From Opitutia bacterium (GTDB lineage: Bacteria; Verrucomicrobiota; Verrucomicrobiia; Opitutales; Opitutaceae), in NCBI GenBank assembly GCA_947461205.1, contig CANHJG010000021.1, positions 1 through 50,680 on the forward strand: a stretch of 50,680 bases of DNA, written 5' to 3'. A program made the translations under genes and the position numbers. Within the stretch, counting starts at the first letter, position 1. Each line of letters begins with the position of its first letter. Shown here one piece after another: positions 25,126 through 35,800 of this stretch. The notes below the pieces were generated by a model, which did not search any database, was not told where the DNA came from, and worked only from the letters and a program-made list of their open reading frames with translations.

Positions 25126-28074
25126 ATGAAAGCCCTCCTGCCCTGCGTTCGTTTTTGTGCCGCTCTCTTCTTCGCGCTCGCCGGTTTAGCGTCCAGCCGC
25201 GCGGCCGAGGCCGCCGCCACCGGCACGATCACCGGGTCGGTCAGCAACGCCGCGACCACCAATCTCCTCGAGGGCAGCCGCGTCGAGATCGTCGCGCTCG
25301 GCCTGAGCACCCTCGCCGACAACACCGGCCGCTATGGGTTGACCGGCGTGCCGGCGGGCACCCACGAAGTCGTCGTCTCCTACATCGGCCTCGATACCCT
25401 GCGCCGCCCTGTGACCGTCGGGGCGGGGGAGCGCGCCGTGCAGAACTTCGATCTGACGACGAGCATCTACCGGCTCGAGGGCTTCAAGGTTTCCGGCGAG
25501 CGCGAGGGCGGGGCCGCCGCCATCACCGCGCAGCGCAATGCCCCCAATCTCAAGAACGTCGCCGCGATGGATTCGTTCGGTAATCTGCCGAATATGAGCG
25601 CGAGCGAAGTCGCGATCAATTTGCCCGGCGTTGCCGCCGTTCCGAACGAATCCGGTCTCGTCACCGCGTTCACGGTGCGCGGGATGGCGGCGGGTCTGAA
25701 CACCGTCACGATGGATGGCGTGCTCCTCACGAGCCGCGACGACGGACTGGGCCGCGCGACGCAGATCAACGTTTATTCGAGCGCGATGTTCGACCAGATC
25801 GAGCTCACCAAGGGGCACACGCCGGATCGCAGCCCGGATTCGCTGGGCGGCACCATCAATCTGAAGAGCCGTTCGCCGCTGAGCATGAAGGAAAAACGCC
25901 GCATCACTTATAATCTCTCCGGCCGCATGCAGCCGACCTTCACGCAGCAAGTGCCTCTCATCGACGGGCACCGCTCGCATCCACTCGTGAACCTCGGCTA
26001 TCAGGAGATCTTCGATGTCCTCGGCGGCGAACGGAATCTCGGCGTGGCCGTCAACCTGTTCTACAGCGAACACGCCACCGCGTGGTTCATCACCAACCGC
26101 GATTTCCAAAACACCACCAATACGCCCGCCTACGTCTGGGACTATCGCACAACCGACACCTACAACCCGCACTATCAGGCCAGCGCCAATGTGAAGCTCG
26201 AATACCGCCTTTCGCCCACGACGAAGCTCACGCTCAACACCTTTGCGGTCGACAACAACGAGAAGTTCCGCCGCCGCTACGAGACGCGGGCTTTCACGAA
26301 CCAGACCGTCGGTACCACGGGCACGGCGGGCATTCTGCCCGGCTACACCGATCGCTTCACGCAGGTGCGCGCGACGCCCAACTCCATCATCGATCTCACG
26401 ATGACCGGCCCCAACAACGTCTTCGTGCGCGCCCGGGGTTTCGATCTCGGCGCGGAGCAGACCTTCGGCCCGCTGCAGCTCGACTACAAGGCCGCCGCGA
26501 ACCGTTCCAACGTGAACCGCGGCAACGGCAAGGGCGCGGTCCTCATCAACCGCATCAGCAACGTCGGCTGGATTCTCGACCGCACGCAATCCGATCTCCA
26601 TCCGCGCTTCGTCCAGACGGAAGGCCCCGACATCACCAATCCCGCGAACTACCGCCCCGCGCCCAACGGCCTCACCAACGCGAATGCCGACAACGACCGC
26701 GCGGTAAAGGAGCTCCAGTTCAACGCCCGTTATACGCTGCCGGTTTCCGCGCTCAAGGCGAACCTGAAGACCGGCGCGCAGTGGCGTGAGAATTCCGGCA
26801 CGGACAACAACCGCGGCCGCCGGTGGAACTACAGCGGTACGACCGCCCTGCCCGCCGACCCTTCGTTGCGCATGTATGACGAGCGCAAGACCGGCCGCCG
26901 GATTCCACAATGGGAAGCCTCCACCTTTATTAATGAGCGCGTGCCCGTGACCCCGTCGCTCTGGAACGAGGACCGTTATTTCTTCGAACAAAACCGCTAC
27001 ATCGGCTCCTCCGACGTGAGCGAGCAAGTCACCTCCGCTTACCTCATGACCGATGCCAAAGTGGGCCGCACCGGCCTGATCGCCGGCGTGCGTACGGAAA
27101 AAACCGAAACGGAGAGCTCCGGTTATGTGCGGGCGCGCGTCGGCAGCACGACCGCCCAACAGGTCGCCGACCCGGTCGGCTCGGCCCAGCGCGACTATGC
27201 CGGAAACCGCCGCGACTTGTCCGGCGGCTACACCAAGTTGCTCCCGAGCGTGCACGTGACCCAGAACCTCACGTCCAATTGGAAGGCGCGCCTCAGCTGG
27301 TCGACCGGATTTGGCCGGCCGGCGCTCTCGAACCTACGGCCCAATGAAACGGCGAATGACGCGACCCAGACGCTCACGATCAGCAACCCCAGTTTGCTCC
27401 CGCAGACGGCGTCGAACTGGGACGCCACGCTCGACTACTATTTTGAGCCCGTGGGGAATTTCTCGGTCAGCTGGTTCCACAAATCGATCAAGGATTACAT
27501 CGTCACGGGCATCAACACCGGCACCGTCGGCACCGGCGCCAACAACGGCTTCAACGGCGAATATGGCGGCTATACCCGCCTCACTACGGCCAACGCCGGC
27601 ACAGCCACCGTGCAGGGCTGGGAGCTCAGCTACCAGCAGCAGTTCACGTTTCTCCCCGGCCTCCTCAAGGGTTTCCGCGTCGGCGGCAACTATACATCGA
27701 TCGAGACCGCGGGTGATTTTGGCGGCACGGTCTCCCGCAGCACCAACGAAGTTCCCGGGTTCATCCCGCGCACCGGCAACGTCAACGCTTCGTGGCACCA
27801 CCGGGGCTTCAGTGTACGCTACGCCATCAACTACACCGGCGACTATATCACGAGTTTCACCGCGGCGAGTGTCGGCCGGAATCTCTATCGCCTGAAGCGC
27901 ACGATCACCAATCTCGGCCTCGCCTACCAGGTGCGCCCGTCGCTCAACCTCACCTGCGACGTCTCCAACCTCTACAACAATCCTGAGGTCTTCTACCGCG
28001 GCATCCGCGATCAGATGGCGAGCACCAACCTCCCCGGTACCGCGATCACCTTCGGCGTCAACGGGCGGTTCTGA
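25126..28074 (+). CDS. TonB-dependent outer-membrane receptor with carboxypeptidase-regulatory-like domain
   Basis: 982 residues from the ATG at 25126 (an in-frame start at 25087 lacks a signal peptide). The leader MKALLPCVRFCAALFFALAG is followed by a carboxypeptidase-regulatory-like beta domain at about 30-113 (GTITGSVSNA, DNTGRYGLTGVPAG). The segment near 118-126 (IYRLEGFKV) is a possible TonB-box region. A plug domain spans about 135-255 (EVAINLPGVAAVP, FTVRGMAAG, PDSLGGTINLKS), and a long beta-barrel ends in AITFGVNGRF, with the terminal aromatic residue expected for barrel assembly. It would import oligosaccharides across the outer membrane using TonB/ExbBD energy. No SusD-like lipoprotein is encoded nearby, unlike Bacteroidota loci. 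It is the first gene of the operon and the sulfatase follows after 24 bp. Confidence 0.9.
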   Translation: MKALLPCVRFCAALFFALAGLASSRAAEAAATGTITGSVSNAATTNLLEGSRVEIVALGLSTLADNTGRYGLTGVPAGTHEVVVSYIGLDTLRRPVTVGAGERAVQNFDLTTSIYRLEGFKVSGEREGGAAAITAQRNAPNLKNVAAMDSFGNLPNMSASEVAINLPGVAAVPNESGLVTAFTVRGMAAGLNTVTMDGVLLTSRDDGLGRATQINVYSSAMFDQIELTKGHTPDRSPDSLGGTINLKSRSPLSMKEKRRITYNLSGRMQPTFTQQVPLIDGHRSHPLVNLGYQEIFDVLGGERNLGVAVNLFYSEHATAWFITNRDFQNTTNTPAYVWDYRTTDTYNPHYQASANVKLEYRLSPTTKLTLNTFAVDNNEKFRRRYETRAFTNQTVGTTGTAGILPGYTDRFTQVRATPNSIIDLTMTGPNNVFVRARGFDLGAEQTFGPLQLDYKAAANRSNVNRGNGKGAVLINRISNVGWILDRTQSDLHPRFVQTEGPDITNPANYRPAPNGLTNANADNDRAVKELQFNARYTLPVSALKANLKTGAQWRENSGTDNNRGRRWNYSGTTALPADPSLRMYDERKTGRRIPQWEASTFINERVPVTPSLWNEDRYFFEQNRYIGSSDVSEQVTSAYLMTDAKVGRTGLIAGVRTEKTETESSGYVRARVGSTTAQQVADPVGSAQRDYAGNRRDLSGGYTKLLPSVHVTQNLTSNWKARLSWSTGFGRPALSNLRPNETANDATQTLTISNPSLLPQTASNWDATLDYYFEPVGNFSVSWFHKSIKDYIVTGINTGTVGTGANNGFNGEYGGYTRLTTANAGTATVQGWELSYQQQFTFLPGLLKGFRVGGNYTSIETAGDFGGTVSRSTNEVPGFIPRTGNVNASWHHRGFSVRYAINYTGDYITSFTAASVGRNLYRLKRTITNLGLAYQVRPSLNLTCDVSNLYNNPEVFYRGIRDQMASTNLPGTAITFGVNGRF

Positions 28075-28098
28075 CCCGCCGCCCACCCCCGTCCTCGC

Positions 28099-29826
28099 AT
28101 GCATCTGCCCCTGTTCCGCCTCGCGTTGCTCGTGATCGTTGGCGCGGTGGGTCGCGCCGCCGAGCGCCCCAACATCGTCCTCATCCTCGCCGACGATGTG
28201 GGCTACTCCGACCTTGGCTGTTTCGGCGGCGAGATCGCCACGCCGAATCTCGATGCGCTCGCCGCCGGCGGCCTGCGCTTCACGAACTTCTACAACGCCG
28301 CGCGCTGCTGTCCCACCCGCGCCTCGCTCCTCACCGGGCTCCACCCGCATCAGGCCGGCATCGGCCACATGTTGAACGACGACGGGGTCGACTCCTATCG
28401 CGGCGAACTCAGCCGGCGCAGCGTGACGATGGCCGAAGCCCTCAAACCCGCCGGCTACCGGAATTACATCGCGGGCAAGTGGCACCTCACGCCCGGCTAC
28501 ACCGCCGAGGCCCAGGCGAAGCGCGACAACTGGCCGCTCCAGCGCGGCTTCGATCGCTACTACGGCACCATTCAGGGTGCTGGCAGTTTCTGGGACCCCG
28601 GCTCCCTCGTCCGCGACAACACGCTCATCACCGTAGCCAACGACCCTGAGTATCGCCCCGCAGAGTATTACTACACCGACGCGATCAGCGATCACGCGAC
28701 CCAGTTCATCCGCGAGCACGCGCGCGACCATGCCCGGTCACCGTTCTTCCTCTACGTCCCCTACACCGCGCCGCACTGGCCGATGCACGCGCGGGAGCGC
28801 GACATCGCGAAACAAAAGGGCCGCTACGACGCCGGCTACGCCGCCATCCGCGCCGCCCGTTGGGCGAAGCAAAAACAACTCGGCGTGGTCGACGCCTCGT
28901 GGGGTTTCGCGCCCACGTCGGGCGATTGGGCCAAGGTCGAGAACCAGGCGTTTGAGGCGCGCGGCATGGAGGTTTACGCCGCGATGCTCACGTCGATGGA
29001 CGAAGGCATCGGCCGCATCGTCGCGGCGCTGAAGGCCACCGGCCAGCTCGACCACACCGTGATCATGTACCTGCAGGACAACGGCGCGTGCGCGGAGACC
29101 AACGGCCGCGAAGGCCCGTTCACGCCCCGCGCCACCCGGCCTTCGCTCCCGCCGCTCGCGCCCGACGCAAAGCAATACGGGTTTCTCCCGGCCCAAACGC
29201 GCGACGGCTGGCCCGTGCGCAGCGGCTACGGCGTGATGCCCGGCCCGGCCGACACCTACGTCGCCTACGGCCGCGACTGGGCGAATGTCAGCAACACGCC
29301 CTTCCGCGAATACAAGCACTGGGTCCACGAGGGCGGCATCGCGACCCCGCTCATTGTGCACTGGCCAGCCGGCGTGCCTGCGGCGCGGCGCGGCCGGATC
29401 GAACCGCACCCCGGGCAACTGACGGATCTGATGGCCACCTGCTTGGACGTAGCCGGCGCCACCTATCCGGCGGAGTTTGCCGGCCAGAAAATCCACCCGC
29501 CCGAAGGCGTGAGCCTCCGCGCGGCAATGAACGGCCGACCGCCCGCCGCCGACCGCCCGCTGTTCTGGGAGCACGAGGGCAACCGCGCCGTGCGCGTGGG
29601 TGCGTGGAAGCTCGTGGCGAAATTCCCCGGCGGCTGGGAGCTCTATGACCTCGCGACCGACCGCGCCGAGCAGCGTGACCTCGCCGCCCAACATCCGGAG
29701 CGGGTCCGCGAGCTGGCGGCCCAGTATGACGGTTGGGCGCAACGCGTCGGGGTATTGCCGTGGCCCATCGGCTCCGCCATCAAAGCTGAAGCTGCCGCAA
29801 AAAAAGCCGCGGCCACACCCAAATGA
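28099..29826 (+). CDS. Secreted arylsulfatase, formylglycine type (first of three)
   Basis: 575 residues with a signal peptide (about 1-20, ending VGRAAE). The N-terminal metal site is RPNIVLILADDVGYSDLGC, and the sulfatase signature is CCPTRASLLTG, in which Cys70 fits the C-x-P-x-R rule for conversion to formylglycine. Other conserved blocks are AGKWHLTPG, MYLQDNGACAETNG and KHWVHEGGIATPLIVHWPAGV. It resembles the large S1_4-type arylsulfatase group. It removes sulfate esters from a glycan in the periplasm or outside, after maturation by a formylglycine-generating or anSME enzyme encoded elsewhere. The C-terminus is lysine/alanine-rich (IKAEAAAKKAAATPK), a trait shared in kind with the next two sulfatases. 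Its stop codon overlaps a possible upstream ATG of the next gene (ATGA at 29823-29826). Confidence 0.9.
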   Translation: MHLPLFRLALLVIVGAVGRAAERPNIVLILADDVGYSDLGCFGGEIATPNLDALAAGGLRFTNFYNAARCCPTRASLLTGLHPHQAGIGHMLNDDGVDSYRGELSRRSVTMAEALKPAGYRNYIAGKWHLTPGYTAEAQAKRDNWPLQRGFDRYYGTIQGAGSFWDPGSLVRDNTLITVANDPEYRPAEYYYTDAISDHATQFIREHARDHARSPFFLYVPYTAPHWPMHARERDIAKQKGRYDAGYAAIRAARWAKQKQLGVVDASWGFAPTSGDWAKVENQAFEARGMEVYAAMLTSMDEGIGRIVAALKATGQLDHTVIMYLQDNGACAETNGREGPFTPRATRPSLPPLAPDAKQYGFLPAQTRDGWPVRSGYGVMPGPADTYVAYGRDWANVSNTPFREYKHWVHEGGIATPLIVHWPAGVPAARRGRIEPHPGQLTDLMATCLDVAGATYPAEFAGQKIHPPEGVSLRAAMNGRPPAADRPLFWEHEGNRAVRVGAWKLVAKFPGGWELYDLATDRAEQRDLAAQHPERVRELAAQYDGWAQRVGVLPWPIGSAIKAEAAAKKAAATPK

Positions 29827-29846
29827 CCCTCGCCACTTTTCTCCCA

Positions 29847-31184
29847 ATGAAGCCTTCGGTCCTTCCTGCGCTCACATTCACGCTCTGGGCCGCCTGCGTC
29901 GGACTCCTCGTCGCCCCTGCGGCCTTCGCCGCGGACCGGCCCAATATCATCTTCATCCTCGCCGATGACTACGGGATCGGTGAAGTCGGCTGCTACGGCG
30001 CCGACCACTACAAGACGCCCAACATCGACGCCCTCGCGCGCAGCGGCACGCGTTACACGCATGCCTACACGATTTCCCTCTGCGGACCGTCGCGCGCGCA
30101 AATTCTCACCGGCCGCTACGGCTTCCGCACGGGCGGCAGCAATCAGGACGCGGTCGGCGAAATCTCGCCGAAAAACGAAAAACTGATCCCCACCGTGCTC
30201 AAGCCGGCGGGCTACGTCACGACGATGATCGGCAAGTGGAGCCAATTCTCGCTGCAGCCGTCCGACTTTGGCTTCGACGATTACCTGCGTTATGCCGGCA
30301 GCGGCGCCTACTGGAACACGCAGGAAAAAGTGAAGACCTACGTGGTCAACGGCGAGAAGCGCCCCCTGCTCGACCAGGAATACATGCCGGACCTGATGCA
30401 CCGGCATCTCGTCGACTTCATGACGCGCCATCGCGACCGGCCGTTCTACGCGCACTACTCGCTGTCCCACGTGCACACCGATATTCTGCCCACGCCCGAC
30501 AGCGCGCCCGACAGCCAAGACCACTATGGCGACAACGTCCGCTATATGGACAAGCTGGTGGGAAAACTCATGGCGGAGCTTGATCGGCTGAAGCTGCGCG
30601 AGAAGACCCTCGTCGTTTTCTTCGGCGACAACGGCACCGCCAACGGTCGCGCCGACCGCGCCACCATCGGGGGGCGCCCACTCGCCGGGGCCAAAGGCTC
30701 GATGCTCGAGGGCGGCGCCCGCGTGCCGATGATCGTCAGCTGGCCGGGCGTCACCCCCGCCGGCCGGGTGGCCGCCGATCTCGTGGACTCGAGCGATTTT
30801 CTGCCGACGTTTGCCGCGCTGGCCGGAGCGAAACTGCCGGAGAAAACCGTGATCGACGGCCGGAATTTTGCGGCTCAGTTGCGCGGGGAAACGAGTGGAC
30901 CGCGCTCGTGGGTGTTTCACCAGCTCGCGCGCAACTGGTATGTGCGCGAAGCCGGCTGGAAGTTGAATCAAGCCGGCGAACTCTTCGACCTGAGCGATGC
31001 GCCGTTTGCCGAGAAGCTCGTCGCCGCCGGCGCCGAGACTCCCGCCGCCCGCGCCGCCCGCCAGCGCCTCGCGGCGGCCCTCGCGCAGCTCAATCCCGCC
31101 GGTGGCATCCCGGACACCGGCGACGAGTCGGGCCGCCACGCGAAGAACGTCGAAGTCAAAAAGAACAAGGAACGAAAAAAATGA
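29847..31184 (+). CDS. Secreted sulfatase, formylglycine type (second of three)
   Basis: 445 residues from the ATG that gives MKPSVLPALTFTLWAACVG, a good signal peptide. An in-frame ATG eight codons earlier (29823) overlaps the previous stop and could be used by translational coupling. Metal and active-site blocks are RPNIIFILADDYGIGEVGC and LCGPSRAQILTGRYG, with Cys79 as the formylglycine precursor. Later blocks include GKWSQFSLQPSDFGFDDY, VVFFGDNGTANGRAD and KGSMLEGGARVPMIVSWPG. The subfamily differs from both neighbours, so the three enzymes probably attack different sulfate positions or residues of one polymer. The C-terminus is very basic (KNVEVKKNKERKK). The stop overlaps the next start by the ATGA arrangement (31181-31184). 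Confidence 0.88.
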   Translation: MKPSVLPALTFTLWAACVGLLVAPAAFAADRPNIIFILADDYGIGEVGCYGADHYKTPNIDALARSGTRYTHAYTISLCGPSRAQILTGRYGFRTGGSNQDAVGEISPKNEKLIPTVLKPAGYVTTMIGKWSQFSLQPSDFGFDDYLRYAGSGAYWNTQEKVKTYVVNGEKRPLLDQEYMPDLMHRHLVDFMTRHRDRPFYAHYSLSHVHTDILPTPDSAPDSQDHYGDNVRYMDKLVGKLMAELDRLKLREKTLVVFFGDNGTANGRADRATIGGRPLAGAKGSMLEGGARVPMIVSWPGVTPAGRVAADLVDSSDFLPTFAALAGAKLPEKTVIDGRNFAAQLRGETSGPRSWVFHQLARNWYVREAGWKLNQAGELFDLSDAPFAEKLVAAGAETPAARAARQRLAAALAQLNPAGGIPDTGDESGRHAKNVEVKKNKERKK

Positions 31185-32767
31185 GCCGATCCCACCCCCC
31201 ACGTCCCCGGCTGCTCCGCACGCTAATCGCCGCATTCAGCGTCGCGTCGGTGACGCTGGCGGCCCGGGCCGCCGCGCCCGCGCGCCCCAACGTGCTCTTC
31301 ATCGCCGTCGACGATCTGAACGACTGGATCGGGCCGTTGCGCGGCCACCCGCAGGTGAAGACCCCCCACCTCGATCGCCTGGCCAAGCGCGGCATCACGT
31401 TCACCAACGCCCACTGCGCCGCGCCGCTCTGCAATCCGTCCCGCGCGGCGGTGTTCAGCGGCCTCCAGCCGTTTCAAACCGGTATCCTCGCCAACGACGA
31501 GAAGGCCATTCGCACCGCCCGCCCCGATCTCGTTTTGCTCCCGCAGCATTTCCAGGCAGCCGGCTACCGCACCTATGCGGCCGGAAAACTGCTGCACCAA
31601 AAAGGCACCGGCCTGTGCGAAACGGAATTCTACCCCGAGCAGCGCTGGAGCCCGTTCACACCTGAAGCCGTGAACTACACCGCCGCCGAATTGCCCTCGA
31701 AGGGCTCCGCCCATCCCCAGCACCACACCGTCCTCAAAGGCCGCCCCGTCGTCCTTCCGCTCAACCGCATGCCGAGCGACCGCGCCGCCGCTTCACCCGG
31801 CGGTGAGTCCTTCGACTGGGGGCCGGTTGACGTGGACGACTCCGACCTGGGCGACGGCCAGATCGCCGACTGGGCCGTGCAACAGATCCGCACCCAGGCG
31901 AAGAGCCCGGCGCAACCTTGGTTTCTCGCCGTCGGATTCTATCGGCCGCACATCCCGCTCTTCGCCCCGAAAAAATATTTCGATCTCTACGCCGGCCTCG
32001 ACATCCAGCTCCCCGTCGTGAAAGCCGACGACCTCGCCGACCTGAGCGACACCGGACGCAAGTGGGCCCGCGATCCCGTCACCGCCGGCTCCCACGCGTC
32101 CGTCGTGAAGCACGGTCAGTGGCAAGCCGCCGTCACCGCCTACCTCGCGTGCGTTTCCTTCATCGACGCCCAGGTCGGCCAACTCCTCGAGGCCCTCGAC
32201 GCGAGCCCCGCCGCCGACAACACCCTCATCGTCTTCTGGGGCGACCACGGCTGGCACCTCGGCGAAAAGGAACACTGGGGCAAATGGACCGGCTGGCAGC
32301 GCTCCACGCGCGTGCCGTTGCTGATCGCGCCCCCGCGGAGCGGCGCGGTCGCGACCTTCGCGCGCGGCGCCACCTGCGCCGATCCCGTCGGCCTGATCGA
32401 TTTGTATCCGACCTTGATCGACACGTGTGGCCTCGCCGCCCGCCCCGGCCTCGCCGGGGAATCGCTCGTGCCGCTCCTGAAAAACCCGGCGGCCGCGAGT
32501 GACCGCCACATCCTCACCGCCTTCGACGCCGGCAACTTCGCCGTCACCGGCCCACGCTGGCGCTACCTCCGCTACGCCGACGGCAACGAGGAGCTCTACG
32601 ACTCCGCCAACGACCCGCACGAATGGACCAACCTCGCCGGCCGGCCCGAGCACCGCGCCATCCAACAGGCCATGGCCGCCAAGATTCCGGCCGTCACCGG
32701 CAGCCCGGCCGACGCCTCGGCTCCACCCGCCAAGTCCGGCCGGAAAAAGAAAAACGCTACGCCGTGA
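31181..32767 (+). CDS. Secreted sulfatase resembling iduronate-2-sulfatases (third of three)
   Basis: 528 residues starting at the ATG overlapping the previous stop. AAGGA lies about 9 nt upstream, one of the few Shine-Dalgarno-like sites in the window. A signal peptide spans about 1-33 (basic start, then LIAAFSVASVTLAARAA). The signature is LCNPSRAAVFSG, with Cys84 as formylglycine precursor, after RPNVLFIAVDDLNDW. VGFYRPHIPLFAPKKYFDLY and WGDHGWHLGEKEHWGKW are the layout of the iduronate-2-sulfatase/choline-sulfatase-like branch (S1_7-like). That makes a sulfated uronic acid a reasonable substrate, in agreement with the uronate genes downstream, though specificity is inferred. The tail is basic (KSGRKKKNATP). 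The stop overlaps a possible GTG start for the next gene (GTGA at 32764-32767). Confidence 0.88.
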   Translation: MSRSHPPRPRLLRTLIAAFSVASVTLAARAAAPARPNVLFIAVDDLNDWIGPLRGHPQVKTPHLDRLAKRGITFTNAHCAAPLCNPSRAAVFSGLQPFQTGILANDEKAIRTARPDLVLLPQHFQAAGYRTYAAGKLLHQKGTGLCETEFYPEQRWSPFTPEAVNYTAAELPSKGSAHPQHHTVLKGRPVVLPLNRMPSDRAAASPGGESFDWGPVDVDDSDLGDGQIADWAVQQIRTQAKSPAQPWFLAVGFYRPHIPLFAPKKYFDLYAGLDIQLPVVKADDLADLSDTGRKWARDPVTAGSHASVVKHGQWQAAVTAYLACVSFIDAQVGQLLEALDASPAADNTLIVFWGDHGWHLGEKEHWGKWTGWQRSTRVPLLIAPPRSGAVATFARGATCADPVGLIDLYPTLIDTCGLAARPGLAGESLVPLLKNPAAASDRHILTAFDAGNFAVTGPRWRYLRYADGNEELYDSANDPHEWTNLAGRPEHRAIQQAMAAKIPAVTGSPADASAPPAKSGRKKKNATP

Positions 32768-32823
32768 ACACCGCAGTCGGTGCGCCCGCCAAAACCGCAA
32801 CCCCTGCGCTCCAAAAATCCACC

Positions 32824-35800
32824 ATGAACTCAACCCTTGCACTCCTGCGCGGCGCGGCCCTGACCGCGCTCCTGCCCGGAATCGTTTTTTCCGCCGCCGC
32901 CCCGGCGGCGCCCGCCACCAAAGAGGAGGTCATTGAACTCTCGCCCTTCGTCGTCGCGACGCAGACCGACACCGGGTATGCCGCCACCAACACGCTGGAA
33001 GGCAGCCGCCTCAACACCGCGCTGCGCGACACGCCCGCCGCGATCAGTATTTTCACCAAGGATCTGCTCGACGATCTCGGTGCCACCACGATGGACGAGA
33101 TTCTGCGCTACGATTTGAGCGCCGAGGTGTCCTTCGGCGATGGCGAAGCCAACGGCGCCGGCAACCAGGCGAGCAATTTCGCGGAAGGGTTTTCGTTTCG
33201 GGCTCGCGGTCTTTCCGCGTCTTTTTCGACCGACGGCTTCCGCACCGCCGGCGAACCCAACACCTATAATGTCGAACGCGTGGCCTCCACCCGCGGCCCG
33301 AACGCCATCCTCTTCGGCACCGGCAGTGCCGGCGGCAACTTGAACTTCCGCACTCGGGCCCCGGGGCTGACCAAGAACCTGACCGCCTTCGACTTCAAGG
33401 TCGCCAGCGAGAGCACCAAGCGCGCCGCCGTCGACGTGAACCGCGTCCTGCTCAAGGACAAGCTCGCACTCCGCGTGATGAGTACGTGGGACCGCAAGGG
33501 TGCGCCCCAGCCGCATCAATACACCGATTTCCAGGGCATCACGCTCGCCGCCACCTACCGCTTCCGGCGCGACACGGATCTGACCGTGTCCTATCAGCAC
33601 GACAAAACCGAGGGCGTGGCCGGCCGCGATTGGAACCATGTCGACAACCTCTCCCGCTTCATCAGCCAGCGGAACTCCGGCGCGATTCGCTGGAACGCCG
33701 CCCTCGAGCGCTACGAAGGCGCCAACGGCGCCGGGCTCAACGCGACCGCCGCCGGCACTGGTAGCGTCAATCTGCGCAACGTGCTCGTCTACGGCCCGGA
33801 CCTGAGCGTCGCCCCCTTGTTGTGGGAAGGTGCCTCCGCCACGGCCAACCGCGTCACACTCGCGACCAACGCCAGCATCTTCAATACTCTCACCGCGCCC
33901 ATCGTGGACGAAGCCTTTGAACGCTTCGGCTCCGTCACGTCCACCGGTCCGGCCGAATTCGCCGCCGTCACCTACGACAGCTTGTCCGTGATCTTCAATC
34001 ATCGCTGGACGAAAAACGTTTATATGGAGCTGGCCTACAACCACTCGAAGCGGGCCACCGATTCCATGATCGGCCAGAACCCGGCGCTGCGTGCCGATCT
34101 CAACTACCGGCTGCCGAACGGCACGCTGAATCCCTACTTCCTCGAAAACGGCTACTATTTTAGCGAGTCGAATCTGCTCCGGCTCAAACGGACCAATGAC
34201 AACGACACCCTCCGAGCCTCGCTCTCCTACGAAAAAGATTTGGGTGAGCGCTGGGGCTTTCACCGCTTCGCCGTGATGGGTGAGCGCTATATCAACCAAG
34301 AGTCGCGTCTCCGCACCCATGAGTCCTGGGCCAACCGGCCGTTCGGTGGCTTCCCCGAGGACGCCGCCAACCGCGTCACCCGCCGGCGTTACATCAAGAT
34401 CGGCGGCCCGTCGGCCGACTACACCGGCGGCTACCAGCCGGGCAATCCAGCCAACCTCGAAAAATTCACGTCAAGTTTCCCGACCGTCGGGGCGATGACC
34501 ACCACGTGGGTCCCGCGCAACGCGCTCGATTTCGACGACGAGATCACGACCGACTCCCTCATGGCGGTCATGCAAAATTACTTTTTCAGCCGCCGGCTCG
34601 TAACCACCGTCGGCGTCCGCGACGACACCATCACCGCCGAGGGCCCCCGCGTCGTGCGCGATGCGACGACGGCCTTTTGGCGCTTCGCCACGCCGGCCGA
34701 CAAGGCCGCTTTTGCGCCCACCGGCAAAGACTGGTTCTCGAGCGAGACGGTCAGCGGCCTGCGCAAGTCGATCGGCGGCGTCTTCCACGCCACGAATCAT
34801 TTCTCCCTCACCGCGAACTATTCCAGCGGCGTCGAGCTGGGTGACCGCAACCGCACGATTTTGCCCAACGAAGAAACTCCGCCCCCCGTCAACGGCCGGG
34901 GCTACGACTATGGCATCGCCTTCAGCTTCCTCGACAACCGGGTCAGCGGCTCGCTCAAGGCTTACGAGACCGCGAGCAAGGGCGAGCGGAGCCAAGCTGG
35001 CGAGCAAGTGTTCGTGCAACCGAACAACGATGTGATGACGTCCTACGATTATTACTACCGCCAAGCCGGCCTCACCCCGCCGCGGGAGCTCACGAGCGCC
35101 TACATCAGCACAGCCGACGCCTATCTGGGCGATCGCAAGAGCAGCGGTTACGAGTTCGAACTCTTCGCCAATCCCACGCGCAACTGGACCCTGCGCGCGG
35201 GCTATGCCTATACCGACCGCACCACCACCAACGTCTACAACGAAGGCGAGCCGTGGTGGGCCGCACGCGTCGCGATTTGGAAGGAACTCGACCAAGCCTA
35301 CGTCACCCGCACCGGCCGGCCGTCGATCAACGCGCAGACGCTCTTTGACCGCAACCAGGCGTTCGGCACCGTGACTGTCGGCCAGCGCATCGCCCAATCC
35401 GATACCGAACTCGCGCGGTTGCGCCTCGAAGACCAGCAGTCCTATGGGAACCGGCCGCACAAGGCTAACCTGTGGACGCGCTACTCCTTCACCTCCGGAC
35501 GCCTCAAGGGCCTCGCGGTCGGCGGCGGCTGGCGCTACCAAAGCGGCAACGTGGCCGGCGTACAGCTGTCGACCGGGCGCCAGTTGATCGGCAACGCCCG
35601 CTCCCTCGGCGATCTGTTTTTCCAATACCGCACCAAGGGTCTCGCGGGGATCTGGCCGAACTCGGCCCGCGTCACCTACCAGCTCAACATCACCAACGTG
35701 CTCGATGATCGTACTATCACCGCCACCAAGCTCGATCTCGACAGCGTTTCCAACGTGGTCTTCGTGCGCCGCGGCTTCCGCGAAGACCCTCGCGCCTTCG

